A DNA stretch of 64,000 nucleotides, taken from Gemmatimonadaceae bacterium. Its GTDB lineage: Bacteria; Gemmatimonadota; Gemmatimonadetes; Gemmatimonadales; Gemmatimonadaceae. The DNA is taken from positions 21,604 to 85,603 of the forward strand of contig JADZAN010000040.1 in assembly GCA_020852815.1 (NCBI GenBank), written 5' to 3'. The position numbers were made by a program, and so were the translations under genes. The notes beneath the pieces are model-generated. The model did not search any database. It saw only the letters and a list, made by a program, of their open reading frames with translations, and was not told the origin of the DNA. Within the stretch, counting starts at the first letter, position 1. Every line of letters starts with the position of its first letter. Of this stretch, positions 44,948-54,483 are shown piece by piece.

Positions 44948-46831
44948 ATGACGATCCTGGACCGAGTGAACTCGCCGGCCGACCTCCGGCGCCTGACGCG
45001 CGACGAATTGCGCGCCTTGGCGGCGGAGATGCGCTCGCGCCTGATCGACGTCTGCTCGCGCACCGGGGGGCACATCGGGGCGGGGCTGGGGGTGGTGGAG
45101 CTGTCGATCGCGCTGCACTACGTGTTCGCGACGCCGCGCGACCAGCTGGTCTGGGACGTGGGGCACCAGGGCTATCCGCACAAGCTCCTCACCGGTCGCA
45201 ACGCGCGCATGGAGACGCTGCGCCAGGAGGGGGGGCTGTCGGGCTTCCTCAAGCGCAGCGAGAGCGAGTACGACACGTTCGGGGCGGGGCACGCCGCCAC
45301 GTCGATCTCCGCGGCGTTAGGCATGGCGGCGGGGCGCGACCTGCAGGGCGACGACTACAAGGTGGTCGCGATCATCGGCGACGGCTCGCTCACCAGCGGG
45401 CTGGCCTACGAGGCGCTCAACAACGCGGGGCACAGCGAGCGCGATTTCGTGGTCGTGCTCAACGACAACGAGATGTCGATCGCCCCCAACGTCGGCGCGA
45501 TGTCGAAGTACCTCAACCAGGTGCAACGCAACCCGCTGTACAACCGGGTGCGCGACCGCATCGGCGAGTTTGTCACGTCGCACGACGCCCTCAACACCCT
45601 CGTCCGCAAGTGGGAGGAGAGCGTGAAGTCGTTCCTCACCCCCGGCGTCCTGTTCGAGGAGCTGGGCTTTCGCTACTTCGGCCCCATCGACGGACACGAC
45701 CTGGACGCCCTCATCGACACGCTCCAGGTGGTGCGGGAACGCGGCGGGCCTCGCCTGGTGCACGTCGTCACCCAGAAGGGGAAGGGCTTCCCCGCCGGCG
45801 AGCATGTCGAGAAGTGGCACGCCCTCCCCCCCGGCCACGACCCGGCCACCGGCAAGCAGCTCAAGGCCTCCACCGCGAACCCGGCGTACACGGCGGTCTT
45901 CGGCAAGGGACTCAGCGAGATGATGGACGAACGCCCCGAGGTGGTCGCCATCACCGCCGCGATGCCAAGCGGGACGGGGACGGCGGTGATCGCCAAGGCA
46001 CACCCGGCGCGCTTCTTCGACGTGGGGATTGCCGAAGGGCACGCGGTGACGTTCGCGGCCGGCATGGCGACGCGCGGCGTGCGCCCGGTGGTGGCGATCT
46101 ACTCGACCTTCCTCCAGCGCGGCTACGACAACGTCATCCACGATTGCGCGCTGCAGTCGCTCCCCGTCGTCTTCGCCATGGACCGCGCCGGGCTGGTGGG
46201 CGAGGACGGCGAGACCCACATGGGACTGTACGACATCGCCTACATGCTCGCCGTCCCCAACATGACGGTTGCCGCACCCAAGGACGGGACCGAGATGCTC
46301 GCCCTCCTGCGCGCCGGCATCGAGCAGACGCGTAGCCCCTTCTGCCTGCGGTTCCCGCGTGACGCATCGCCCGACATCGTGCCGCACGCGCGCGAGATCC
46401 CGGCGGCGCCGATCGGGACGTGGGAGGTGCTCGCGCGCGGTACCGATGGCGTCGCCATCCTCGCGGTGGGGACGATGGTGCAGGCAGCGCTCGCCGCCGC
46501 CGCCTCGCTGCAGCGCGAGGGCATCCACGTGACGGTCGTGAACTGCCGCTACCTCAAGCCGCACGACGAGGTCACCCTCGCGGCCCTGCTCGCCAGCCAC
46601 AAGACGCTTCTCGTGGTGGAGGAAGGGACGGTGGTGAACGGCTTCGGCGCCTGCATGGCGCGCCTGGTGGAGCAGCAGGAGCCGCTCGTGCGCGTGATTG
46701 CGCACGGGGTCCCCGACCGTATCGTCGTCGCGGCATCGCGCGCCCGGCAATTGGCGCTTTGTGCCCTGGACGCCGACGGCATCGCGGCGCGCGTGCGGGC
46801 GCTGCACGAGAGCGAAGCGCTCGCGGGGTGA
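44948..46831 (+). CDS. dxs: 1-deoxy-D-xylulose-5-phosphate synthase
   Basis: The first enzyme of the MEP isoprenoid pathway, using pyruvate, glyceraldehyde-3-phosphate and thiamine diphosphate. The TPP motif is GDGSLTSGLAYEALNNAGH to LNDNEMSIAPNVGAMS. VWDVGHQGYPHKLLTGR, FEELGFRYFGPIDGHD, FDVGIAEGHAVTFAAGMA and MDRAGLVGEDGETHMG are all canonical. The full length is 627 residues. The 107 nt between ispA and dxs contain no recognisable element. Confidence 0.97.
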   Translation: MTILDRVNSPADLRRLTRDELRALAAEMRSRLIDVCSRTGGHIGAGLGVVELSIALHYVFATPRDQLVWDVGHQGYPHKLLTGRNARMETLRQEGGLSGFLKRSESEYDTFGAGHAATSISAALGMAAGRDLQGDDYKVVAIIGDGSLTSGLAYEALNNAGHSERDFVVVLNDNEMSIAPNVGAMSKYLNQVQRNPLYNRVRDRIGEFVTSHDALNTLVRKWEESVKSFLTPGVLFEELGFRYFGPIDGHDLDALIDTLQVVRERGGPRLVHVVTQKGKGFPAGEHVEKWHALPPGHDPATGKQLKASTANPAYTAVFGKGLSEMMDERPEVVAITAAMPSGTGTAVIAKAHPARFFDVGIAEGHAVTFAAGMATRGVRPVVAIYSTFLQRGYDNVIHDCALQSLPVVFAMDRAGLVGEDGETHMGLYDIAYMLAVPNMTVAAPKDGTEMLALLRAGIEQTRSPFCLRFPRDASPDIVPHAREIPAAPIGTWEVLARGTDGVAILAVGTMVQAALAAAASLQREGIHVTVVNCRYLKPHDEVTLAALLASHKTLLVVEEGTVVNGFGACMARLVEQQEPLVRVIAHGVPDRIVVAASRARQLALCALDADGIAARVRALHESEALAG

Positions 46832-46841
46832 CCGTCACGTG

Positions 46842-47696
46842 ATGCGACTTGGCGTCGTCGGGCACCGCGGGTACGACGATCTGCTTCCGCTCCTCGAGAC
46901 CCTGCACCGGCTCGCGCCCGCGCTGGACATCTCGCTCGCCCTCGAGCCCGACCTCGCCGCCCTGCGTCCCGGCGGCGCGATCCTGCACGAGTACGGCGCG
47001 CTCGACGCCCTCGTGTCGTTAGGCGGCGACGGGACGCTGCTGCGCGGGGCGCGGCTCCTGGGCGGGCGCGAGATCCCGATCCTCGGCATCAACCTGGGGC
47101 GGCTGGGCTTCCTCACTGCCTGCGGGCGCGAGGACATCGAGATCGCCCTGCGCCGCTTCGTGGCCGGCGACTACGTGTCCGACGCGCGCATGGCGCTCGA
47201 GGCCGAGGTGTCCAACGGCAACGGCCCCGAGTGGACCTGGCACGCGCTCAACGACGTCGTGGTACGCCAGGGAGGCAAGGCGCGCGTCATGCGGCTGCAC
47301 GTCGAGGTCAACGACGAGGAGATTGCCAACTTCGCCGCCGATGGCGTGGTGCTCGCCACGCCGACCGGTTCCACCGCGTACTCGCTCTCGGCGGGGGGGC
47401 CGGTCGTCGACCCCGCCCTGGAGTCCATCGTGCTCACGCCGATCTCTGCCCACTCGCTGTCGATCCGGCCCCTCGTCCTTCCGCCGTCCGCGGTGGTGAC
47501 CGTGCGCGTTGAGGATGATGATAGCGATCAATTGGTAACGATCGACGGACAGATCGGCGGTAGCTTCGGGAGCAATCACCGACTCACTGTCCGTCGCGCC
47601 CGCCGCGTCGTCCTGCTCGTGCGATTCCCGGAGATGACCTTCTTCTCGCGCATGCGACGCAAGCTGGGGTGGAGTGCGGGCGGCGAGACGCGCTAG
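46842..47696 (+). CDS. nadK: NAD kinase
   Basis: Phosphorylates NAD to NADP. The signature GGDGT is in SLGGDGTLLRGARLLGG (the leucine here is a TTA codon in GTTAGGC). It also has GINLGRLGFLTACG, ALNDVVVRQGG, and ADGVVLATPTGSTAYSLSAGGPVVDP. The length is 284 residues. ATG 46842 follows a GTG at 46839 that could also start. It replaces the tlyA/argR genes often found between dxs and recN in Firmicutes. Confidence 0.96.
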   Translation: MRLGVVGHRGYDDLLPLLETLHRLAPALDISLALEPDLAALRPGGAILHEYGALDALVSLGGDGTLLRGARLLGGREIPILGINLGRLGFLTACGREDIEIALRRFVAGDYVSDARMALEAEVSNGNGPEWTWHALNDVVVRQGGKARVMRLHVEVNDEEIANFAADGVVLATPTGSTAYSLSAGGPVVDPALESIVLTPISAHSLSIRPLVLPPSAVVTVRVEDDDSDQLVTIDGQIGGSFGSNHRLTVRRARRVVLLVRFPEMTFFSRMRRKLGWSAGGETR

Positions 47697-47706
47697 CCGA
47701 CCCCTC

Positions 47707-49440
47707 ATGCTCACCGAACTGCGCATTCGAAACGTCGCCATCCTCGAATCCGTGGCGCTCCCGCTGCGCCCCGGCTTCAACGTCCTCTCGGGAGAGACGG
47801 GGGCCGGCAAGTCGATCATCGTCGAGGCGCTGGGGCTGCTGCTGGGCGAACGCGGGAGCGCCGATCTCGTGCGCGCGGGGGCCGACAAGGCGAGCGTGGA
47901 GGGGGTCTTCGACGCCACGGGACGCATTGAATTGCTGCGCACGCTCGACGAACGCGGCGTGGACGTGGAGGACGGGGTCGTGGTGCTCCGACGCGAGATT
48001 GCCAGCGGCGGGAGGAGCCGCGCCTGGATCAACGGGACCACCGTGACCACGGCGACGCTGGCCGAGATCGGGCGCGCGCTGGTCAACATCCACGGGCAGC
48101 ACGAGTCGCAAACGCTCCTGAGCCCAGATGTGCAGCGCGCCGTCCTCGACGCCTTCGGAAGCGCCACCGCACTGGGCGCGCGCGTGGCCGAGGCGTGGGA
48201 TGCCGTGACCGCCGTGCGCGAGGAGATCGCCTCGCTGTCGTCGCGGCGCGCGGCGGCGGAGAAGCGCGCCGATTACCTGCGCCATGTCGTGCGCGAGCTG
48301 GACGAGGCGCGGCTGGTGGTGGGCGAGGACGTGCGGCTCGAGGAGGAGGTGCGTCGCCTGTCGCACGTGGAGGAGCTGCGCGCCCATGCCACGCACCTGC
48401 GCGAGGCGATCGACGGCGAGGAGGAGTCGGCGCTCCGCTTGTTAGGCGCGGCGCAGCGCGCGCTTGGGGCGGCGGCGCGGCTCGATCCGTCGCTCGAGCG
48501 GCTGCAGGAGATGCTCGACGCCGCCTTCGTGCAACTGGAGGAACTCGCCCGCGAGGTGCAAGACTACGAGGGGGCGCTTGACGCCGACCCCGGCCGGCTG
48601 CTCGAACTGGAGCGCCGGCGCGACGTCCTGTTCCGCCTCACGCGGAAGTACGGCGGCTCGGTGGAGGGAGCGCTGGAGACGCTGCGCGAGGCGCGCGCCG
48701 AGCTCGATCTCGTGGACACCGCCTCGCTCGACCTGGGGGCGCTGAGCCAGCGCGAGACGGCGCTCGCCGGCGCACTCGCGCGCGAGGCGGGGGCGCTCAC
48801 GACGGCGCGCGCACGCGCCGCCCGTTCGCTCGAGCGCTCGGTCGATGCCGTCTTTCCCGACCTCGGGCTCGCCGACGGCCATCTCACCGTGGCAATGACA
48901 CCGCGCGCGGAGATCGGGCGCTGCGGCGCGGAAGAGGTGGAATACCGCGTGGCGCTCAACGTGGGGCACGAGGCGCGGGCGCTGGCCCGCGTTGCGTCTG
49001 GCGGAGAGCTGGCGCGCGTGATGCTCGCGCTCAAGACGATCCTCGCGCGGCTCGACGGCGTGCCCACGCTCGTCTTCGATGAGGTGGACGCCGGCATCGG
49101 CGGGCGCGTGGGGCTGTGCGTGGGCGACACGATGCGCCGCGTCGCCGGGCATCACCAGGTCTTCGCCATCACCCACCTGCCGCAGATCGCCGCGCGCGCG
49201 CATCACCACATCGTGGTGTCCAAGGGGGCGCGTGGCGGCGTGACGACGGCCGACCTGCGCGTGGTGGATGGCGAGGGACGCGTGACCGAGGTGGCGCGAA
49301 TGCTCGGCGGCGATCCCGACAGCGAGACGAGCCGCGCCCACGCCCGCGAACTGCTCGAGGCCGCCGCCAGCGCCCCGCCGGCCGCCGTGCGTGAGGAGGG
49401 GACGCGGCGCAAGAAGGGGCGCACCGCCCGCGACGCCTAA
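47707..49440 (+). CDS. recN: DNA repair protein RecN
   Basis: An SMC-like double-strand-break repair ATPase of 577 residues. The start is MLTELRIRNVAILESVALPL and Walker A is SGETGAGKSIIVEALGLLLG. The Q-loop NIHGQHESQTLL is followed by a long coiled coil (about 150-380). The ABC signature is RVASGGELARVMLALK and Walker B is TLVFDEVDAGIGGRVG. The stop TAA is part of GCCTAAC. It converges with the minus-strand gene that ends 3 nt later. Confidence 0.97.
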   Translation: MLTELRIRNVAILESVALPLRPGFNVLSGETGAGKSIIVEALGLLLGERGSADLVRAGADKASVEGVFDATGRIELLRTLDERGVDVEDGVVVLRREIASGGRSRAWINGTTVTTATLAEIGRALVNIHGQHESQTLLSPDVQRAVLDAFGSATALGARVAEAWDAVTAVREEIASLSSRRAAAEKRADYLRHVVRELDEARLVVGEDVRLEEEVRRLSHVEELRAHATHLREAIDGEEESALRLLGAAQRALGAAARLDPSLERLQEMLDAAFVQLEELAREVQDYEGALDADPGRLLELERRRDVLFRLTRKYGGSVEGALETLREARAELDLVDTASLDLGALSQRETALAGALAREAGALTTARARAARSLERSVDAVFPDLGLADGHLTVAMTPRAEIGRCGAEEVEYRVALNVGHEARALARVASGGELARVMLALKTILARLDGVPTLVFDEVDAGIGGRVGLCVGDTMRRVAGHHQVFAITHLPQIAARAHHHIVVSKGARGGVTTADLRVVDGEGRVTEVARMLGGDPDSETSRAHARELLEAAASAPPAAVREEGTRRKKGRTARDA

Positions 49441-49443
49441 CGG

Positions 49444-51372
49444 CTATCGCCGCGTGCGCGCGGGGCGGTTCTCCGGGGTGCTCCAGAGGCGCGTGTACAC
49501 GCGGAGACCAATGGCCTGCGTGAACGTCTTCGTCACGTTGCCATAGCCGCGCATCGACTGCCCCACCATGTAGCTCACCTCGAGCGGGAGCGCCGAACGG
49601 CCGCGGTAGTAGCCAGCCATCGTCGAGAAGGTGAAGCCGGCCACCAGTCGGTGTTCGTTGCGCGCCGTGCCCGCGTTGAGGATCGACGCATCCAGTGTCA
49701 CCTGCTGCCCCGCGAGGTTGGTCACCGGGAACGCGCCGGTGTAGGCATCCTCACCCTTCTGCCACACGCTGTACGTGGCGCTCATCATCAGCGCATCGGT
49801 GAGCGTGAGGCGCGGCGAGACCTCGGCAGACCAGTAGTCGCCAAGGTCGCGCGCCACATACTGCCGGCGATACGCGGCCGGGAACGGGGCGTTTGGTGCG
49901 TCGGGGATTCGGAGGTACTGCTGGTCCGCGTTCTGCACGCCGTAGCGCGCCACCACGGACGTCCAGAAGCGGCGCCCCACGAGCACATCGGCAAAGACGC
50001 GCCCCTCGATATCCTGGCTCCCGTCACCGCTCCCGAAGTCGGCAAACGCGTCGGGCGATTTGACCTTGGCCGTCGACAGACGGTACACGCCCCCCACCGC
50101 CAGGCGCAACCTGACGCCGCGCCAGTCGGTGCGTTGCGGGGGGCGAGCGCCGAGGCCGTCGTACAGGAGGACCTTGCCACCGAGCTCGATGTCGCCCACC
50201 GTGGCGCGCTCGAAGGTGATGAGCGAATCGGCGCCGATGCCGTACACCGGGTCGGTCACGATGTTGGTGAAGTCGGTGTAGCCCATGAGCGGGGCTCCCA
50301 CCGGCTTGAGGTCAATCCAGTTGGTGCGCCCGCTCGGCGCGCCAAGGAAGGAGCCGAAATCGGTCGACAGCGTGGCGAGGCGGGCGATGATGTCCTTCTG
50401 GAGGGCGCCCCCTTCCACCGGCGCGTAGCGCGATCCCTCCCCCGTCTTCGTTCCGTAGACACTGACGACGGCGGCGGCAACGGCGGTCCCCGTAGTGGCC
50501 AGCGCCTGCGCCCGTGCGCGATCGGCGTTGATGGCGTTGCACGCGGGATCGCTGCTCCCCGCGCACGTGGTGAGCAGGTCGTGCAGCTGCGTGGTGGCTT
50601 GGGTGAGCTGGGTGTGCAGGGCGAGGTTCTGGGCGCGCGCTCCCGCGAACTGGAACGCCGGGTTGATCCCCATCGTCCCCTCGTTGCGCCCGGGGTTGGG
50701 AATCAGCGAGACCTCGTTGCGCATGCGCACGTAGGGAATCAGCGCGCCTAACGTGATGCGTCGCGTGAGCCCGAACTCCATCGTGATCGGCGTGACGACC
50801 GACGACACGTCATAGTCCACGCGCAGCTTGCCGAGCGAGTTGGCGATGGCCGTCTTGCCGGCAAGCGTCTGCAGCGAACCCTGGATAGCGCGCAGCGGCT
50901 CGAAGCGATTGGCGTTGAGCGAGTCGAGGTCATAGTCGATCGCGAGGCGCTCCGGCTCTCCCTTCACGCGCCCGTTGAGCCCATCGCCGAAGCGTTCGTT
51001 GGCGCGTCCCCAGGTGGGTTGCACCCCGATTCGAATCATCCCCTTGGGCACGACCGTCGCGTCGTCGGACGGCCCCAGTGCCCGCTGTGCCAGCGCCGCC
51101 GCGGGGGCGAGCGCGAGCGCCGCGCCGAGCGCGACGCCGAGCGCGGCGCAAACCGTCACGCCCAGCCTGTCAGGACGCGCGCCGCGGCGCGGAACGCCCG
51201 GCAGCGAAACCCTGGACGCCGCGGCGACGCGCCGTCGTTTGAGGTGTAGGGTCGACAAGGTAAGTTGAGGCAATCGAGAGAATGCGGCGACACGCCCGCC
51301 GCCGCCCTGGCGGACGGGGCGAATGCCGGGTCCACGAAAGTAATCCAGCCGTGTACGATACACCGATTCCAC
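49444..51372 (-). CDS. Putative outer-membrane beta-barrel protein, uncharacterised
   Basis: A large exported protein of unknown family. A signal peptide is clear (VTVCAALGVALGAALALAPAAALAQ, cleavage after AQ). The mature part alternates amphipathic strands, for example ITMEFGLTRRITLGALIPYVRMRNEV, VRLRLAVGGVYRLS and GRRFWTSVVARYGV. It ends with an aromatic-rich YTRLW near the C-terminus. A Thr/Ala/Asp insert near the middle holds a Cys pair (TCAGSSDPAC). The start is uncertain: the given end uses the furthest GTG, but the signal peptide begins near GTG 51159 or a TTG around 51256. A fatty-acid or aromatic porin is possible but not shown. Confidence 0.7.
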   Translation of the reverse strand: MESVYRTRLDYFRGPGIRPVRQGGGGRVAAFSRLPQLTLSTLHLKRRRVAAASRVSLPGVPRRGARPDRLGVTVCAALGVALGAALALAPAAALAQRALGPSDDATVVPKGMIRIGVQPTWGRANERFGDGLNGRVKGEPERLAIDYDLDSLNANRFEPLRAIQGSLQTLAGKTAIANSLGKLRVDYDVSSVVTPITMEFGLTRRITLGALIPYVRMRNEVSLIPNPGRNEGTMGINPAFQFAGARAQNLALHTQLTQATTQLHDLLTTCAGSSDPACNAINADRARAQALATTGTAVAAAVVSVYGTKTGEGSRYAPVEGGALQKDIIARLATLSTDFGSFLGAPSGRTNWIDLKPVGAPLMGYTDFTNIVTDPVYGIGADSLITFERATVGDIELGGKVLLYDGLGARPPQRTDWRGVRLRLAVGGVYRLSTAKVKSPDAFADFGSGDGSQDIEGRVFADVLVGRRFWTSVVARYGVQNADQQYLRIPDAPNAPFPAAYRRQYVARDLGDYWSAEVSPRLTLTDALMMSATYSVWQKGEDAYTGAFPVTNLAGQQVTLDASILNAGTARNEHRLVAGFTFSTMAGYYRGRSALPLEVSYMVGQSMRGYGNVTKTFTQAIGLRVYTRLWSTPENRPARTRR

Positions 51373-53129
51373 CCATCCCGTGGCAGATCACCGGTAACCA
51401 CTGGATCGCGCTCCCCTGCATCCACCCGGTCGACGGATCCATCCACGCGGTGGGAACGCTGCATCGCGGGGCCCGCGCCGCGGTGGAGTTCGCCGGGAGC
51501 GAGTCCTTTGCCGATGGTGGTGGCCCCGCGTTGTCCCGGCCGGTCCTCTCCATCGATGGCGTCCCCGTGGTCTGGAGTGATACGCCGCTCGCCTGGGAGC
51601 GTGCCCTCCACTGGCTCCCCACCTTCACGGCCACGCTCGGGAAGCTCGTGGTGCGCGCCACGATCTTTGCGCCGTACGGGCGTGACGCCGACACCGCCGG
51701 CGCGGTCTACGCCTTCGCCTTCGAGAACCAGTCGCAGCAGGCCATCAACGTCACCATCGGGCTCGAGGGGCATCTCGGGCACCGGCAGCTGCGCGTGCGC
51801 ACGCCGCGCCCCTTCATCGACGCCCATGCCGTGCGTCGCGGGATGACCGAGGCGGTCATCCTGGGCGGGACCGCCGTCCCCGGACTTGTCGGGATGGCGA
51901 TCGGTGCCGATGGTGCGGCAACGATCGAGGTCCCTAACGAGCAGGAGTACGCGATCCGGCGCGAGGTGCGCGTCCCGCCGCACGGCCATGCCGACACGGC
52001 GTTCTTCCTCGCGGTGGGGCCGGAAGGGGATGGGGCCGAGGCCACCGTCGCCGTCATGCGTCGCCGCGGCTGGCGTTACCTCCTCGCCTCCACGCGCGAC
52101 ACGCTGCGCGCCTTCGAGCAGACCACCGGACACGAGAGCGTCGACGCGATCATCAACCGCAACCTCCTCTTCGCGTACTTCTACGGCGTGGGGCGGGCGC
52201 TCGACGACGCGCACTTCTACCTCTGCCGCACGCGCGTGCCGTGGCATTCGCGCGGCGTCACGGTGCGGGAGTGGGAGTCGCTCATCTGGACCGTTCCCGC
52301 GGTGCAGCTCGCCGATCCTCCGCTGGCGCGCGAACTCATCCTGCGCGCCTGCGAGCTGCACGGCTACTCGCCAGGCATCGGGGTGCGCTACCTCGACGGG
52401 ACGCTCTTCGAGCCAGGCTTCTCGCTGGAAGGGGCAGGGGCGTACGCAATCGCCATCGACCGCTACATCCGCGAGACGGGCGACGGCCAGATCGTCGAGG
52501 AACCGGTCATCGCCGATACCCTGTACGGCTCGCACGAGGACATCAGCACGCGGCGGCACGAGTCGATCCCGCTCTTCTCCACCGAGGTCACGCCATCGGG
52601 GCGCCCGGCGGCGTTTCCGTACACGTTGCACGGCAACGCGGTCGCGGCGCAGGCGCTGGATGTCTTCCGTCGCACGCTCGATGAGGAGACGGCGCGCGCC
52701 GTGGAGGAGCCGGAGGCGGTGCGCGCCGCACTCCAACACCACTTTGCCGGTGAGCGCGGGGGCAAGGCGATCCTCATGTCCGCGGTGAACCTGGGGGGTG
52801 AGGCGGTGGCGGACGACGAGCCCGGCGCGTCGGTCGTCTGGCTCCCGATGTATGAGACGCTGGATCGGCGCGACTCGGCGTATCGGCGCACCGTGCGCAC
52901 CATCGATCTCGAGCCGCGGGTGCTGGCGCAGCAGATCGCGCGGTTGCTGGGCCCCGACGCCAAGGACGTGTTGCAGTGGCTGCGGCGCGCGCCGCTGCAC
53001 GGTGGCCTCGCCGCCGAGAAGATCGACGCCGATGGGAACGCCACGGCCAACGGGGGCGACGCATCGTTGGCCGGGCTGCTCGCCTATACGCTCTGGTACG
53101 CCGTGCACGCCCTCGGCGTGACGCCGTGA
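51351..53129 (+). CDS. Six-hairpin-glycosidase-like protein (uncharacterised carbohydrate enzyme)
   Basis: A protein of about 592 residues with an N-terminal beta-sandwich-like half and a C-terminal helical half typical of (alpha/alpha)6 glycosidases and phosphorylases. Examples are DAIINRNLLFAYFYGVGRALDD, REWESLIWTVPAVQLADPPLARELILRAC and GYSPGIGVRYLDGTLFEPGFSLEG. No signal peptide is evident, so it may act on cytoplasmic sugars or glycogen-like chains. galK follows with a 4-nt overlap (GTGA), which hints at galactose-containing substrates. The start may be GTG 51351 or ATG 51282. Both lie inside the divergent gene's possible 5' end. The family assignment is tentative. Confidence 0.6.
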   Translation: MYDTPIPPIPWQITGNHWIALPCIHPVDGSIHAVGTLHRGARAAVEFAGSESFADGGGPALSRPVLSIDGVPVVWSDTPLAWERALHWLPTFTATLGKLVVRATIFAPYGRDADTAGAVYAFAFENQSQQAINVTIGLEGHLGHRQLRVRTPRPFIDAHAVRRGMTEAVILGGTAVPGLVGMAIGADGAATIEVPNEQEYAIRREVRVPPHGHADTAFFLAVGPEGDGAEATVAVMRRRGWRYLLASTRDTLRAFEQTTGHESVDAIINRNLLFAYFYGVGRALDDAHFYLCRTRVPWHSRGVTVREWESLIWTVPAVQLADPPLARELILRACELHGYSPGIGVRYLDGTLFEPGFSLEGAGAYAIAIDRYIRETGDGQIVEEPVIADTLYGSHEDISTRRHESIPLFSTEVTPSGRPAAFPYTLHGNAVAAQALDVFRRTLDEETARAVEEPEAVRAALQHHFAGERGGKAILMSAVNLGGEAVADDEPGASVVWLPMYETLDRRDSAYRRTVRTIDLEPRVLAQQIARLLGPDAKDVLQWLRRAPLHGGLAAEKIDADGNATANGGDASLAGLLAYTLWYAVHALGVTP

Positions 53130-54334
53130 GCGTCCCCGCTGGCGGCCGCGAGGCGGTGGAGGCGCTGTTCACCGCGGCGTACGGCCACCGTCCCGCGGCG
53201 GTGGCGTCGGCGCCCGGGCGCGTGAACCTGATCGGCGAGCATACGGACTACAACGGCGGAGAAGTGCTCCCCATCGCCATTGCGCAGCGGACCTGGGTGG
53301 CCATCGCGCCGGCGCGTGGTCACGCGTCGCGCGCCGTGTCGCGGGAGCGGGGCGAGGGCGGCGAATGGGGCAGTGCCTACACGCGAGCAACAGGGACGTG
53401 GTGGGACTACGTGGCCGGCGCCCTGCGCGGGGCCGAGTCGTTAGGCGCGCGGCCGCACGGGCACGACGTGGCCGTCGTGTCGGATGTCCCGATGGGCGCC
53501 GGCCTGTCGTCGTCGGCGGCGCTGGAGGTGGCCACGGTCGCCGCCGCGCTGGCCATGGAAGGGCTCCGCCTGGCACGCACGGCCGACGACGGCGCGATCC
53601 CGCTGCGCGACGTCGCCCTCGTGGCGCATGGCGCCGAGTGCGACTTCGTGGGTGTCGCCTGCGGCATCATGGACCAGTTCGCGAGTGCGCTGTGCGAAGA
53701 CGGGCACGCGCTGCACCTGCACTGCGACACCGCGCAGGCGCGGAGCATCCCCTTTCGGCGCGGCGTTCTCATTGTCGATACCGTGTCGCCACGCGCGCTC
53801 CTTCACTCCGCGTTCAACACGCGTCGTGCCGAGTGTACCGCCGCGCTCGAGATCCTGCGCCAATTCGACCCGGCGCTCGATGTGCTCGCACACGCCACGC
53901 CGGAACTGCTCGAACGCGCAGCGCTCCCCGACCCGGTCGGGAAGCGCGCACGCCACGTGGTGGCCGAGACGCAGCGCGTGCGAGAGTTCGTGAGACATTG
54001 CGAAGCGGCGGCCGGCCGCCCTGGGCTGGGTTCGGATGAAACACGCGAGGCGATCGGGCTCCTGCTCAACGCATCGCACCGCTCCCTGCGCGATGACTAT
54101 GAGTGTTCGTCGCCAGAACTGGACTGGGTGGTCGAGCACTGCGTGGCGCGCATCGGGATCGACGGGGCACGCCTCACGGGCGCTGGCTGGGGCGGGTGCG
54201 CGATTGTCGTTGGTGATGCCAAGGTCCTGGGCGAATTCTCCCACGAACTCGCCGAGACGTTCGAACTGTCGTGGGGGCGCCCACCGCGCACCTGGCTCAC
54301 GTCGCCGGACGGGGGAGCGCGCATCGAGCGCTAG
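53126..54334 (+). CDS. galK: Galactokinase
   Basis: A GHMP kinase phosphorylating galactose at C1. Its signature is APGRVNLIGEHTDYNGGEVLPIAI, motif 2 is PMGAGLSSSAALEVATVAAAL and motif 3 is LTGAGWGGCAIVV. The catalytic Asp lies in CGIMDQFASAL. The length is 402 residues from GTG 53126. No galT, galE or galM is adjacent, so the Leloir pathway is split in this genome or the enzyme serves the preceding glycosidase-like protein. Confidence 0.95.
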   Translation: MSVPAGGREAVEALFTAAYGHRPAAVASAPGRVNLIGEHTDYNGGEVLPIAIAQRTWVAIAPARGHASRAVSRERGEGGEWGSAYTRATGTWWDYVAGALRGAESLGARPHGHDVAVVSDVPMGAGLSSSAALEVATVAAALAMEGLRLARTADDGAIPLRDVALVAHGAECDFVGVACGIMDQFASALCEDGHALHLHCDTAQARSIPFRRGVLIVDTVSPRALLHSAFNTRRAECTAALEILRQFDPALDVLAHATPELLERAALPDPVGKRARHVVAETQRVREFVRHCEAAAGRPGLGSDETREAIGLLLNASHRSLRDDYECSSPELDWVVEHCVARIGIDGARLTGAGWGGCAIVVGDAKVLGEFSHELAETFELSWGRPPRTWLTSPDGGARIER

Positions 54335-54371
54335 TCGTCGCGACGTACGGTGGGTGCAGACGTGCGTCGCC

Positions 54372-54401
54372 TTGTTGGACGCTGGGCGCGACGGCTATAC
54401 T
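54372..54401 (+). promoter_or_regulatory. tRNA-Gly promoter TTGTTG-N18-TATACT
   Basis: TTGTTG (54372-54377) and TATACT (54396-54401) are spaced 18 nt apart, and the tRNA begins 9 nt after the -10. This -10 is closer to TATAAT than the TAGGTT type of the protein genes. Confidence 0.65.
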
Positions 54402-54410
54402 TCGCGTCGC

Positions 54411-54483
54411 GCGGGAATAGCTCAGTTGGTAGAGCACAACCTTGCCAAGGTTGGGGTCGCGGGTTCGAGTCCCGTTTCCCGCT
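54411..54483 (+). tRNA. tRNA-Gly (anticodon GCC)
   Basis: A 73-nt cloverleaf with acceptor GCGGGAA/TTCCCGC, D-arm AGCTCAGTTGGTAGAGC, anticodon stem AACCT/AGGTT around TGCCA (anticodon GCC) and T-arm GTTCGAGTC. The discriminator is T and no CCA is encoded. Confidence 0.96.
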
